NCBI GenBank assembly: GCA_029263855.1 | Contig: JAJUFC010000001.1 | Coordinates: 310,001 to 374,000 of the forward strand | From: Candidatus Thermochlorobacteriaceae bacterium | GTDB taxonomy: Bacteria > Bacteroidota > Chlorobiia > Chlorobiales > Thermochlorobacteraceae | Direction of reading: 5' to 3' | DNA length: 64,000 bases | Part shown: positions 45,266-54,866 of the stretch, in pieces | How positions within the stretch are numbered: the stretch's first letter is position 1 | How the letters are laid out: the number at the start of each line of letters is the position of its first letter | Position numbers and translations under genes: made by a program | The notes under the pieces: model-generated | What the model was told of the DNA's origin: nothing | Database searches by the model: none | The model's input: the letters and a program-made list of their open reading frames with translations, nothing else

Positions 45266-46645
45266 TCACGTCAAAAACGCATTGAGCGCGCCGTGCAAAT
45301 TCGGGCAGAAAATCAATTCAATGCCGTGCTTCTTGCCAAGCGATTGAACCGCGTCTTTGCTATGCTTCGGCACGACGATTTTCTCGAACCCCAATTTTTT
45401 CGCTTCCAAAATGCGCCGCTCCAAATGCGCCACCGAGCGCAGTTCACCCGAAAGTCCGATTTCTCCAACGGCGCACGTGCTTGAATCGGCGGGAATGTCG
45501 CGCAAACTCGACACAATCGCGACGGCGACGGATAAGTCAATCGCGGGTTCGTCCAAACGCAATCCGCCTGCAATGTTGAGAAACACATCGTGCGACCACA
45601 TCGGCAAGCCGAGCCGCTTTTCCAAAACAGCGAGCAAGAGCGCGAGTCGGCGTTGGTCGAAGCCGCTTGAAACGCGCTGTGGCGCGGAGTAATTCGTTTT
45701 GGACACCAACGCTTGAATTTCAACCAAGAGCGGACGCGAACCCTCAATCGTGGCGGCGACGCACGAACCTGAAACGCCATAACTACGCTCCGACAAAAAA
45801 ATCTCCGATGGGTTCGAAACTTCCGTCAATCCTTTTTCGCCCATCTCGAACACGCCAAGTTCATTCGTCGAACCAAAGCGATTTTTCAACGCGCGCAAGA
45901 CGCGATAGCGATAATGCGAATCGCCCTCGAACTGCAAGACGGTATCGACGATATGCTCCAAGACTTTCGGTCCCGCAATCACGCCTTCTTTGGTGATATG
46001 CCCGATGATGAATGTCGTAATGCCTTCGCGCTTCGAGAACTGCATCAGGCGCGACGTGCATTCGCGCACTTGCGAAACGCTTCCCGATGAACTTTCTAAT
46101 TGATTTGAGAAGATGGTTTGGATTGAATCAACAATGACGATGTCGGGCTTATGCGCCGAGAGCGCGTCTAAAATGGTTTCGAGTTCAGTTTCGGAAAGGA
46201 GAAAGAAGTTGTCGGAATCAATGCCCATTCGTTCTGCACGATTTCGGATTTGATGAATCGACTCTTCTGCCGAGATATAGAGAATTTTTTTGTCGGAAAG
46301 ATTCGGGACGATTTGAAGCATCAAGGTGGATTTGCCAATGCCCGGCTCGCCGCCAATCAGCACCACGCTTGCCGTCATCAAGCCGCCGCCAAGCACGTGG
46401 TCAAATTCTTTGATGCCCGTTGACACGCGCTCTTCTTTGAGCGTATCGATTTCGCGCAATCGCTTCGGCGTGACGAACGTATTGAGCCGACCTACGCCGC
46501 TACTGCGGTTCTTCGGCTCTTTTTCGTCTTTGACCACTTCCTCGACGAGCGTTCCCCAACTTTGACAATCGTTGCACTTGCCTTGATACTTGATGTAAGT
46601 TGCGCCGCAGTTTGAACACACGTAGCGCGTCTTCGTTTTTGCCAT
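45266..46645 (-). CDS. radA: DNA repair protein RadA (Sms)
   Basis: 459 residues from the ATG at 46645; the frame is open to 46714 but the zinc finger begins right after this ATG. The C4 zinc finger is YVCSNCGATYIKYQGKCNDC. The RecA-like core has Walker A GGEPGIGKSTLML, the RadA-specific KNRFGSTNELGVF motif, and a Lon-like C-terminal domain (NIAGGLRLDEPAIDLSVAVA). It drives branch migration in recombinational repair. It is downstream of the amylase gene but separated by a terminator. Confidence 0.97.
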   Translation of the reverse strand: MAKTKTRYVCSNCGATYIKYQGKCNDCQSWGTLVEEVVKDEKEPKNRSSGVGRLNTFVTPKRLREIDTLKEERVSTGIKEFDHVLGGGLMTASVVLIGGEPGIGKSTLMLQIVPNLSDKKILYISAEESIHQIRNRAERMGIDSDNFFLLSETELETILDALSAHKPDIVIVDSIQTIFSNQLESSSGSVSQVRECTSRLMQFSKREGITTFIIGHITKEGVIAGPKVLEHIVDTVLQFEGDSHYRYRVLRALKNRFGSTNELGVFEMGEKGLTEVSNPSEIFLSERSYGVSGSCVAATIEGSRPLLVEIQALVSKTNYSAPQRVSSGFDQRRLALLLAVLEKRLGLPMWSHDVFLNIAGGLRLDEPAIDLSVAVAIVSSLRDIPADSSTCAVGEIGLSGELRSVAHLERRILEAKKLGFEKIVVPKHSKDAVQSLGKKHGIELIFCPNLHGALNAFLT

Positions 46646-46666
46646 TGCTCGTTTTCGCTTTTGATG

Positions 46667-46696
46667 AACAAAAAGAGCGTTCACGCGGAACGCCCT
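46667..46696 (-). terminator. Rho-independent terminator after the amylase gene
   Basis: Read leftward, a 9-bp stem AGGGCGTTC / GAACGCTCT (one G-T pair) with a 5-nt loop, followed by TTTTTG. It lies just upstream of the radA start, so radA has its own promoter or depends on read-through. Confidence 0.8.
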
Positions 46697-46720
46697 TTCA
46701 TGCTGACTTGTCAAAGTCGA

Positions 46721-49700
46721 TTACTTCTTTTTTGCCTTCGCGCCTTTTACTGCTGTTTTCTTCGGCGCGACTTTTTTCGTCGTCGTTTTTTTCGCGGTCG
46801 TCTTTTTTGCGACTGCCTTTTTCGCTTCGGATTTTTTCGGCGTTGACTTCTTCGGCGTTGCAGGTTTCGTCGCTGATTTTTTCAGCGGCTTTGTTTTCGA
46901 TGCGCTCTTCTTTGCGCCTGCGCTTTTGGCGGCGGTCGTCGCTTTCTTTTTTGTCGTCGACGCTTTTTCAGGCGTGGGTTTCGGCGGATTCTCAATGCCC
47001 GTCTTGACTTCCTCTCTGAAACGAAGGTTGGTTTCAGATGAGGCTTCGCGAGTCGCATGCTTCGTTGTCATAGTTCTCTTTCGCGTTGCTTTGGGTTGAG
47101 GTTTAAGGTTTGTTTTAACATCCGTTTCGCGAGGTTTGCCGTCGGTTTTCGTGGCGGGCGTTGCGTCTGACTCGACTTTGTCGGATTGGGGTTGAATTTC
47201 GGTTTGAAGTCGCGCAAGCAAGTCGTTGTATTTGTAACCGACTTCCGTCGCCGTGTCGGCGTAGGTTTTAAGAAACGCAAACGCGGGCGCAAGTGCTGTT
47301 TCCGACACGTCTTTATTTCGGACGGCTTCAAGCGCGGAAAGGGCGAAAAGCGCGCCGAGCAATACGTCGTATCGCTCTTTGTTGAAATAGACCACGCCTT
47401 CGTATTGATTGACGCCGAGAAAGACGTTTGCCTTGCGGGCTTCGAGCAAATCGTGGAGCGCGCTCGTCAGCGAGGCTGATGGAGATTTGCTGAAATCGAG
47501 CATAATGCGAATGAGGTCGGCTTCGCTCTTGGCGCGTTCTTCCGTCAAACCGAGTTGTTCGAAGGATTTCGCGATGAACTTCGCGAGACGGAAGTCGGAA
47601 AGCAAGTTGTTTGCATGCGGATTCTCGACTTGATTGAGCGCGTTGAGAATCGTCCAACCGAGCAAAACCCGCCAGCCCGAGTCGCCGTTAGGTTGTTCAG
47701 GAAAAATCGTATTTGTGATGTATCGTCCCACTTCGGTTGCAGATAGTTTCTTGTTTTTAATGATGGATTGCAACGCTTGATAAGCACGGTATCGTTCAAG
47801 TGCATCATCGGCAATGCTTTTGGGAACCGGCATGTCGGGCTGAACGGAAAGCATCGCGTCTCGGATTGCGTTCACCTTTTCTTTCAGAAGTTTTTCCGCG
47901 CCGCTTTGATGTTCATAAAGCGCGACGAAAAATTCAGGCGCGAAAGCCTCTTGCACGGCGGCGTGAAGAGGGCGGAGCGAGAGTTCGAGCACGGCATCTT
48001 TGAGCGACGGCACGCCCGCGTTCCCAAGTTGTCGCCAGAGCTCGTCGTAAGGAAACAGCATCGATGGCTTGACCTCTTGAAAGTCCAACAGGACTTGATA
48101 CTTGTAGGCGTGCAGGTCAAAGTAGAGTCCTTTCTCCCACATCTCGCGATTGGAGCGAATGTATTCCAAGCCTGAAATCGCGTCTCGGAAAATGACGTAG
48201 GTTGATGGGTCTTTCGAGAGCATCAAGCCTTCGCCCAATGTTTTTTGAACGAACTTGTTTTTCTCCAAGTCAAGGGTTTTTGCGGAAACTCTGACCCAGC
48301 CCGACGTTTCGGCGAATTTGTTGTGGAAAATGACGAAGGCGCGCTCGTTCTCGTAGCGATTGCTGTATGCGAACACATTTTGGTCAACGCCGTTTGGCGT
48401 TATGAAGTCGTAGAGCAAGAAGTTATCGACTTCGGCGAAGAGGTAACGCTTTTTGAGCAGAGGGAAAATTTCTTTTTCGTGTCGAGCGATGAGCCACTCG
48501 TCGGGCGTTTCGTTGTAGTAGGCGCGCTGATACTCCATGCCGTATTTCTCGGTGAAGCCTTCGATTTGTCCGTGTCCGAACATCGGCAAGCCGGGCATCG
48601 TCGACATCATCACGCACACGCCGAAGTATTTATCGCCTTTGCCGAACTGCTTGACGGCGGTTTCTTCGTCGGGGTTGTTCATGAAATTGACGTAGCGTTT
48701 GAGAATGCGGCTATCGTATTCGAGTGTGTCTTTGATGAGTTTATGATATTCGGCGTTCTCTTCTTTTTTGAACATGTGCATGAACGCGCTGTTATAGACG
48801 CGGTGCATGCCGAGCGTGCGCACGAAGTAGCCTTCGAGCATCCAAAAGGCTTCGGCGAGCAGGAGCGTATCGGGCACTTCTTGTTGGACGCGGTCAACGA
48901 CTTCGCGCCAAAATTCGTTTGGCATCGCTCTATCGAATTCTTCTTTCGTCATCGCAAACGCCGCGCGCGAGGGGATTGCGCCGCCTTTTCCTGGCTCTGG
49001 AAACCACAGGCGTTGAATGTGTTGCTTGGCAAGAACCATCGCCGCATCGAAGCGAATGATGGGAAACATTCGAGCCACGCTCAAAATCGTTTGAATGACT
49101 TGTTCGCGCACTTCGGCTTTAAGGAAGTTGAGTTGCGCGGTGTCGTTCCAAGGCATGTTCGTGCCGTCGTTGCCGTGATAGATATATCGCACTTCGCCCG
49201 TCCAACGGTCTAAACGCGCAAATACGACGGCGGCATCGGTCTTGCGCCAATAGCCGTCCTCGATATAAATGCCGATGTGTGGGTCGGTGGAAAGGTCGGT
49301 GCCGTTAAAGGTGTAATTGGGGAAAGGCGGATAGTCGACTTGCAGAAACCATTCAGGGTGATTGATGACCCACGAGGAGTCAATGCCCATGTGGTTCGGC
49401 ACCATGTCGCTGGCGAGACGCAATCCTTTTCGGCGAGCGCGTTCTTTCAAGTTCGCGTAAGCGTCGTAGCCGCCCAAGTCTTTGGCGATGACATAATCAT
49501 CGAGCGAATACGCGGAAGCGACCGCATCGATGTTGCCGTTGAGGTGCTTAATGCGTTTTGAGGCGTAACTGCGCTCCCAAATTCCGATGAACCATAAGCC
49601 CGTGAAGCCGCGTCGGACGAGGGTATCCAGTTCTTCGTCGGGAATGTCGTCGAGGCGTTTGATAGGGCGTTGATATTTTTTGGAAAGTTGATCGAGCCAC

Positions 49701-50680
49701 ACGTAAGTGTTTTTCGCCATCAAGACGAGGCGCGGCATCCAATTGACATCGGGCGTGAAATTTTCGGGCGCGTCTTCATATATCTCGCTTTTGTAGTCGG
49801 CAACGGGTGGCGTTTCTTTTTCGTAGTCGCCGAAGAACTGCGCTTGGCGCACTTCGGTTGGCATTTTTTCTTTATCCGCTCTCGCCGCTTCGAGCATTTG
49901 AAAATACTTGCCTTCTTCCTTGACGAAGTCGACGCTTTGAAGCAGAAGTTTTTTGAGCGAAGGCGAGCGCGAAATGATCGCGTCCCATTTTTCTAAAACA
50001 TACCTTAATTGTTCGAGAATCGAGTTCGGCGCGGCTTTGATGGGCGCGAGCAAGAGCCGCAGGAGCGGCAAGCTTTCCGTGCCAAAGGTCGGCTGTGTGG
50101 CGAAGAAATTATCGACGCTTGTGATGACTTGATTGTAGGGCGTGGTTTGGACAAGCGATTCATCATCGATTAAATCTTCAAGTTGATTGAGCGCGGGATT
50201 TTGATTTTCAAGCCATACAAGCATGAGTTCTTCGAGGGCGATGTGCGTGTTGGGCGTGCCGTCGCTGGTGCGCGAAAGAAATTGCTCGACGGTCTCATCG
50301 CCGCGATATATCGTCAGCGTTGGAAATTCGTCGACGAAGCGTTGTAAAAATTTTGCGGTTGTCTCTTCGCCAAATTCTTCCTTAATCCACCTTTCGCATT
50401 TGCCAAACGCGTCGCGATTCAAGTCGTCCAGATAAACTGAAATGACAAAGTGATAAACTTCGTGCATCAGTGCCGCCGCGAAGACTTCCGCCGTGCGCAC
50501 GAGTTTAGCGTCGTTTATGCCGCGCGCTTTGCGATTGGCGTTAATTTTAGATGAGAAGTCTTGGCATGCGGCAAAGTTTGGGAAAATGGTTGTGCCGCGA
50601 ATGGAGAAAAAATGGTCTTCGAGTTGATATTGCGCGCGACCTTTGCGCGAGATGTGAAAATGATATTCTGTATGTCGCAT
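46721..50680 (-). CDS. Very large GH13 alpha-amylase-family enzyme with histone-H1-like tail
   Basis: 1319 residues from the ATG at 50680. Residues 1-~330 are an N-terminal helical domain with HEVYHF, of unknown role. The GH13 barrel covers ~350-800: SDMVPNHMGID, the nucleophile region IIRFDAAMVLAKQH (~543), the acid LLLAEAFWMLEGYF (~610), and FMNNPDEET where most relatives have NHD. A long helical domain follows. From ~1165 the protein becomes disordered, and the last 78 residues hold 30 lysines in KKxxAKK, PKKS and TKKV repeats, like histone H1 tails. No signal peptide is seen. It probably works on glycogen or maltodextrin in the cytoplasm; the tail may bind nucleic acid or polyanions. Confidence 0.88.
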   Translation of the reverse strand: MRHTEYHFHISRKGRAQYQLEDHFFSIRGTTIFPNFAACQDFSSKINANRKARGINDAKLVRTAEVFAAALMHEVYHFVISVYLDDLNRDAFGKCERWIKEEFGEETTAKFLQRFVDEFPTLTIYRGDETVEQFLSRTSDGTPNTHIALEELMLVWLENQNPALNQLEDLIDDESLVQTTPYNQVITSVDNFFATQPTFGTESLPLLRLLLAPIKAAPNSILEQLRYVLEKWDAIISRSPSLKKLLLQSVDFVKEEGKYFQMLEAARADKEKMPTEVRQAQFFGDYEKETPPVADYKSEIYEDAPENFTPDVNWMPRLVLMAKNTYVWLDQLSKKYQRPIKRLDDIPDEELDTLVRRGFTGLWFIGIWERSYASKRIKHLNGNIDAVASAYSLDDYVIAKDLGGYDAYANLKERARRKGLRLASDMVPNHMGIDSSWVINHPEWFLQVDYPPFPNYTFNGTDLSTDPHIGIYIEDGYWRKTDAAVVFARLDRWTGEVRYIYHGNDGTNMPWNDTAQLNFLKAEVREQVIQTILSVARMFPIIRFDAAMVLAKQHIQRLWFPEPGKGGAIPSRAAFAMTKEEFDRAMPNEFWREVVDRVQQEVPDTLLLAEAFWMLEGYFVRTLGMHRVYNSAFMHMFKKEENAEYHKLIKDTLEYDSRILKRYVNFMNNPDEETAVKQFGKGDKYFGVCVMMSTMPGLPMFGHGQIEGFTEKYGMEYQRAYYNETPDEWLIARHEKEIFPLLKKRYLFAEVDNFLLYDFITPNGVDQNVFAYSNRYENERAFVIFHNKFAETSGWVRVSAKTLDLEKNKFVQKTLGEGLMLSKDPSTYVIFRDAISGLEYIRSNREMWEKGLYFDLHAYKYQVLLDFQEVKPSMLFPYDELWRQLGNAGVPSLKDAVLELSLRPLHAAVQEAFAPEFFVALYEHQSGAEKLLKEKVNAIRDAMLSVQPDMPVPKSIADDALERYRAYQALQSIIKNKKLSATEVGRYITNTIFPEQPNGDSGWRVLLGWTILNALNQVENPHANNLLSDFRLAKFIAKSFEQLGLTEERAKSEADLIRIMLDFSKSPSASLTSALHDLLEARKANVFLGVNQYEGVVYFNKERYDVLLGALFALSALEAVRNKDVSETALAPAFAFLKTYADTATEVGYKYNDLLARLQTEIQPQSDKVESDATPATKTDGKPRETDVKTNLKPQPKATRKRTMTTKHATREASSETNLRFREEVKTGIENPPKPTPEKASTTKKKATTAAKSAGAKKSASKTKPLKKSATKPATPKKSTPKKSEAKKAVAKKTTAKKTTTKKVAPKKTAVKGAKAKKK

Positions 50681-50764
50681 AGCGAACTTTTTTTGACGGC
50701 TTGGAACGCTTGACGGCTTGGAACGCCCCACTCGCGCAAGCCCCTTTCGTTGCTAAAAATATGG

Positions 50765-51088
50765 TTAAGAAAGTTTCTGCTTATCTTCAACGCGAAAACC
50801 CATTGGCGCGTTGGTTGCTTGAACGTCGTTGAACTTGATAACGCCGAAAGACGCTTCATATTTTGCGATGTTATCCTGCAATGCCGCAAGGAGCGATTTC
50901 GTGTGTTGTGGCGTCATGACAATGCGCGAGTGAACTTTGGCGCGTTGCATGCCAGGCAAAAGCGTCGTGAAATCCAAAATGAATTCGGCGGGCGAGTGAT
51001 TGATGATGGCGAAGTTTGAGTAAATGCCTTCGGCGGTTTTGTCGTCGACCTCAATGTTGATTTGAAGCGGTTGTTGTGGCTCGTTCAT
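50765..51088 (-). CDS. DUF3467 family protein
   Basis: 107 residues from the ATG at 51088; a longer frame to 51241 is not conserved-looking. The core [20 protein letters not shown], then [20 protein letters not shown], matches DUF3467, a small protein common in Bacteroidota and Chlorobiota. Function is unknown. It lies upstream of the amylase gene on the same strand (84-bp gap) and is divergent from panB. Confidence 0.85.
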   Translation of the reverse strand: MNEPQQPLQINIEVDDKTAEGIYSNFAIINHSPAEFILDFTTLLPGMQRAKVHSRIVMTPQHTKSLLAALQDNIAKYEASFGVIKFNDVQATNAPMGFRVEDKQKLS

Positions 51089-51252
51089 TGGTTGTTGCAG
51101 ATTGGCTGAAAAGCATGATGATGATGTTTTGTAACGGATTTCGGTTTCAAGTATACGCACTTCCGAGAGAAAATGAAAGCCGTGTTTATCTTTACCTTTT
51201 TCAACCAAGCCTTTCTCGAGGCTCAAAACTTTCTTCATCAAGAATCATAAGA

Positions 51253-52086
51253 ATGTCGACACAACTTGACACTTCGCGCCGCGCCTTCACCACCAGCCAA
51301 GCCATTGAGATGAAAGCGCAAGGCGAAAAAATTACGGTGCTCACTGCCTACGATTTCACCACTGCACGCTTGCTTGATTCGGCAGGCATCGATATTGTGC
51401 TCGTCGGCGATTCCGCCAGCAATGTTTTCGCGGGCAACGAAACCACACTTCCGATGACGCTCGACGAAATGATTTACCATGTTCGCGCCGTCGTCAAAGG
51501 CGTTCACGCCGCCACAGGCAGAGCGATGATTGTCGCCGATATGCCGTTCATGACCTATCAACTCTCGTCCGAAGACGCGCTCAAAAATGCGGGACGATTG
51601 ATGAAAGAAACGGGCTGTCATGCGGTTAAATTGGAAGGCGGTGCCGCTGTTGCTCCTGCGGTTAAACGCATTACAGAAGTCGGCATTCCCGTAATGGGGC
51701 ATTTAGGCTTGACGCCGCAATCCATTTACAAATTCGGCTCCTACAAAGTGCGCGCTCGCGATGAACACGAAGCCGAAACCCTGCTTCACGACGCTAAATT
51801 GCTCGAAGAATCAGGCGCGTTTGCGATTGTCCTCGAGAAAATTCCGAAAGCGTTGGCAGAAAAAGTAACGCGCTCCGTCGGAGTTCCAACCATCGGCATC
51901 GGCGCGGGCAATGCGTGCGATGGGCAAGTGCTCGTCGTCAATGATATGCTCGGACTCAACAACGCCTTTAAGCCGCGCTTCGTGCGACGCTACGCCAACT
52001 TGGAACAAGTTATCAGCGATTCAGTTAAGCAATACGTCGCCGACGTCAAACGGCGAGACTTTCCAAATGAAAGCGAAAGTTATTAA
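51253..52086 (+). CDS. panB: 3-methyl-2-oxobutanoate hydroxymethyltransferase
   Basis: 277 residues from the ATG at 51253. First step of pantothenate (coenzyme A) synthesis, adding a hydroxymethyl group to ketoisovalerate. Barrel motifs are [57 protein letters not shown] and [10 protein letters not shown], and the end carries [20 protein letters not shown]. The upstream frame to 51076 overlaps the divergent DUF3467 gene and is not used. pckA follows after 44 bp. Confidence 0.97.
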   Translation: MSTQLDTSRRAFTTSQAIEMKAQGEKITVLTAYDFTTARLLDSAGIDIVLVGDSASNVFAGNETTLPMTLDEMIYHVRAVVKGVHAATGRAMIVADMPFMTYQLSSEDALKNAGRLMKETGCHAVKLEGGAAVAPAVKRITEVGIPVMGHLGLTPQSIYKFGSYKVRARDEHEAETLLHDAKLLEESGAFAIVLEKIPKALAEKVTRSVGVPTIGIGAGNACDGQVLVVNDMLGLNNAFKPRFVRRYANLEQVISDSVKQYVADVKRRDFPNESESY

Positions 52087-52130
52087 GTTACGCCTAAATC
52101 ATTTCTTCAATCAACAACACATTCCGAACT

Positions 52131-53708
52131 ATGACAAACGATTTCGGTTTCACGCCTAAAAAGCCCGTTCATCATAATCCGAGCGTCAATCACCTTATCG
52201 AGTTTGCCATCAAAAACGGCGAAGGACACTTATCCAACACAGGCGCGCTTGTCGTTAAAACCGGCAAGAAAACAGGTCGCTCCGCCAACGATAAGTTCAT
52301 CGTCAAAGAGCCTGCGAGCCAAGAGAAAATTTGGTGGGAAAATAACAAACCCTTTGAGCCCGCTCACTTCGACGCGCTTCATGGAAAGGTGCTTCGCTAC
52401 CTTTCCGAACGCGAAGTGTATGTTCAAGATGTTTTTGTTGGTGCGGATAAAACCTACGGCTTGAAAGTGCGCGTGATGACCGAATTTGCATGGCACAGCG
52501 CGTTTGCCAAAGCCTTGTTCATTCGTCCAACTGCCGAAGAACTTGCGACATTCTCGCCCGACTTCACCGTGATTTCAGTTCCGAACTTCAAAGCTACGCC
52601 TGACGAAGACCACACGCTGTCCGAAACATTTGTCATTCTCAATTTTGAAAAGAAACTCGTTTTGATTGGCGGCACAGGCTACGCGGGCGAAATCAAAAAA
52701 TCCGTCTTTACGATTATGAACTACCTCATGCCGTTGCGCGGCGTGCTTTCCATGCACTGCTCGGCGAATGTGGGCAACGACGGCAACAGCGCGGTTTTCT
52801 TCGGACTTTCAGGCACAGGCAAAACCACGCTTTCCGCCGACCCCTCGCGCGGCTTGATTGGCGACGATGAACATTGCTGGTCTGAAACGAGCGTCTTCAA
52901 CATCGAGGGCGGTTGCTACGCCAAGTGCATTAACCTTTCGCGTGAAAACGAGCCGCTCATCTACGACGCGATTCGCTACGGCGCGATTTTGGAAAATGTT
53001 GTCATGGACGAAACGACGCGCGTTATCAATTTCGCCGATGATTCGCTCACCGAAAATACGCGATGCGCTTATCCGATTGAGTATATCCCAAATGCTGTGT
53101 TGCCGAGCGTTGGTCCAAAACCGAAAAATATTGTGTTTTTAACCTGTGATGCGTTCGGCGTTTTGCCGCCGATTTCGCGCCTCTCGCCTGCACAAGCGAT
53201 GTATCACTTCCTTTTGGGATACACGGCGAAAGTTGCTGGAACGGAAATCGGAATCAAAGAGCCAACGATGACTTTCAGCGCGTGCTTCGGCGCGCCGTTC
53301 TTGCCGCTTCACCCAACGGAATACGCGAAGTTTTTGGGCGAAAAAATCGCCAAAGAAAATGTGCGCGTATGGCTTGTCAATACGGGCTGGTCGGGCGGCG
53401 GCATTGGCGTAGGCAAGCGCATGAAAATCGCCTACACGCGCGCAATGGTCAATGCCGCACTTGCAGGTGAATTGAACAATGTTCATTATGTCGAAGACCC
53501 GATTTTCAAAGTCTCCGTCCCCACCACTTGTCCGAATGTGCCCAACGAGGTTTTGATTCCGAAAAACACTTGGGCAGATAAAGACGCTTACGACCAAAAA
53601 GCCTTGTGGCTCGCTAAAGAGTTCGTTAAAAACTTCAAGAAGTATGAACCATTTGCAACGGACGACATCAAAGCCGCCGCGCCAAACACCATGCTCGAAG
53701 TTGCCTAA
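52131..53708 (+). CDS. pckA: ATP-dependent phosphoenolpyruvate carboxykinase
   Basis: 525 residues. It interconverts oxaloacetate and phosphoenolpyruvate with ATP/ADP. The N-terminus has the LVVKTGKKTGRSANDKFIV segment. The P-loop is FFGLSGTGKTTLSADPSRG, the metal/substrate region is LIGDDEHCWSETSVFNIEGG, and NTGWSGGGIGVGKRM is the C-terminal signature. It is a gluconeogenic or anaplerotic enzyme that in phototrophs feeds carbon between the TCA cycle and sugars. A terminator follows. Confidence 0.97.
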   Translation: MTNDFGFTPKKPVHHNPSVNHLIEFAIKNGEGHLSNTGALVVKTGKKTGRSANDKFIVKEPASQEKIWWENNKPFEPAHFDALHGKVLRYLSEREVYVQDVFVGADKTYGLKVRVMTEFAWHSAFAKALFIRPTAEELATFSPDFTVISVPNFKATPDEDHTLSETFVILNFEKKLVLIGGTGYAGEIKKSVFTIMNYLMPLRGVLSMHCSANVGNDGNSAVFFGLSGTGKTTLSADPSRGLIGDDEHCWSETSVFNIEGGCYAKCINLSRENEPLIYDAIRYGAILENVVMDETTRVINFADDSLTENTRCAYPIEYIPNAVLPSVGPKPKNIVFLTCDAFGVLPPISRLSPAQAMYHFLLGYTAKVAGTEIGIKEPTMTFSACFGAPFLPLHPTEYAKFLGEKIAKENVRVWLVNTGWSGGGIGVGKRMKIAYTRAMVNAALAGELNNVHYVEDPIFKVSVPTTCPNVPNEVLIPKNTWADKDAYDQKALWLAKEFVKNFKKYEPFATDDIKAAAPNTMLEVA

Positions 53709-53726
53709 TTGATTTTCCCGTCTGCG

Positions 53727-53756
53727 AAGCCCTTTCAAGTTTGGAAGGGCTTTTTG
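53727..53756 (+). terminator. Rho-independent terminator after pckA
   Basis: An 8-bp stem AAGCCCTT / AAGGGCTT (53727-53734 with 53745-53752) followed by TTT and G. Confidence 0.8.
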
Positions 53757-53814
53757 AGACCGCTCAACATCGCGTAATTTGCTTTGAAGTGCCTTTAACG
53801 CCGTTCTAACGACC

Positions 53815-54762
53815 ATGCCGTCCAACGCGATTGTTTATACCAAATCCAACAAACTTGAATTTCTTCCAATAGTGTCTGCACCGCTTTCCGAGCATGAAAT
53901 TCGGGTGCGGACGATTGCAACAAGCATTTCTGCGGGCGTTGAGCGATTTTTGCTCACGGGCAAATCCATCACGCGCAAAGAACTGAAATTCCCCGTCGTG
54001 CCCGGAAGCGAGTGCATTGGCGAAGTGATTGAAGTCGGCTCTGCCGTTACGAGCGTTGAACTTGGCGAGTATGTCTATGCGTGGAGGTCGGAAAAGTGGG
54101 AAGACGCGCAATCAGTTTTTGGCTGTCAAGCCGAGAGCGTGATTGTCAGAGAAGGCGATTTTCTGCCGCTCCGACGCGCGCCCGAAGAAAGCGATTTGCT
54201 CATTGGATTGCTCGCGGACGCGCTTTCCGCCGTCCATAAACTCGACCTTGAACATACAGAGCGCGTTTTAATTTTAGGACTTGGGGCGCTCGGCTTAACG
54301 ATTGCCGAAGTGCTTCACTACTACAACTTCACCGCCGTCGATGCGTGCGAAATGTTCATTCAACGCGGCGACATTGCCACCGTGCGCGACATTGCCCTCG
54401 ACCTTTCCGATTTCACCGCCGATTACAACAACCGCTACGACGTCATGATCGAATGCACAGGTCGGCTTTTGCTTCTCGAATCCGCACTCCGCCTTCTTAA
54501 ACCACAAGGCAAATTCTTGCTTGCAGGCAATTACGAAGTCATGAAAACCGATTACCGTTTGCTTCAAGACAAAGAGCCACAACTCATTTTTTCCGCTGTT
54601 GCCGAATACGATAAAAAACTGACCGCCAAAACCTTGCTCGAGACCAATGCCATCAATGTTGCCCGTTTCTTGACGCATCGTTTTCCGATTACGCAATATG
54701 AAATTGGCTATGATGTCGCGCTCAATCGCCCTGACTGTATCAAAACCAGTTTGCTTTGGTGA
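53815..54762 (+). CDS. bchC: Bacteriochlorophyllide a 3-hydroxyethyl dehydrogenase (BchC)
   Basis: 315 residues of the MDR dehydrogenase superfamily. BchC oxidises the 3-hydroxyethyl group to the 3-acetyl group of bacteriochlorophyll a. By comparison with remembered purple-bacterial BchC, the matches are SISAGVERFLLTGK, FPVVPGSECIGEVIEVG, the short Rossmann loop LILGLGALGLTIAEVL, GKFLLAGNYEVMKTD and the closing FLTHRFPITQYEIGYDVALN with its DCIKTSLLW end. It lacks the cysteine-rich structural-zinc loop of ordinary alcohol dehydrogenases, as BchC does. No other pigment gene is adjacent; it lies after a pckA terminator and before carB. Confidence 0.88.
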   Translation: MPSNAIVYTKSNKLEFLPIVSAPLSEHEIRVRTIATSISAGVERFLLTGKSITRKELKFPVVPGSECIGEVIEVGSAVTSVELGEYVYAWRSEKWEDAQSVFGCQAESVIVREGDFLPLRRAPEESDLLIGLLADALSAVHKLDLEHTERVLILGLGALGLTIAEVLHYYNFTAVDACEMFIQRGDIATVRDIALDLSDFTADYNNRYDVMIECTGRLLLLESALRLLKPQGKFLLAGNYEVMKTDYRLLQDKEPQLIFSAVAEYDKKLTAKTLLETNAINVARFLTHRFPITQYEIGYDVALNRPDCIKTSLLW

Positions 54763-54815
54763 AAGACAAGGTTAGACACGAGAAGCGTGGCGCGATGCTT
54801 TTGCCATGAAAATGT

Positions 54816-54847
54816 TCGTGCGGTTTTGTATCTTCACGCCCGCACGA
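54816..54847. promoter_or_regulatory. Inverted repeat in the carB leader
   Basis: A perfect 8-bp inverted repeat TCGTGCGG / CCGCACGA (54816-54823 with 54840-54847) with a 16-nt centre that includes a TATCTTCA box. The carB ATG is 19 bp downstream. It could be an operator or a leader hairpin. Confidence 0.4.
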
Positions 54848-54866
54848 CTTCAACGAAAAACAATCC

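Noticed and set aside
44496-45269. Long leftward frame antisense to galK
   Set aside because: galK is full length with all motifs; the antisense frame has no family features.
48245-49213. Long rightward frame of 322 codons antisense to the amylase gene
   Set aside because: It mirrors the codon structure of a clearly homologous GH13 protein on the other strand; a shadow.
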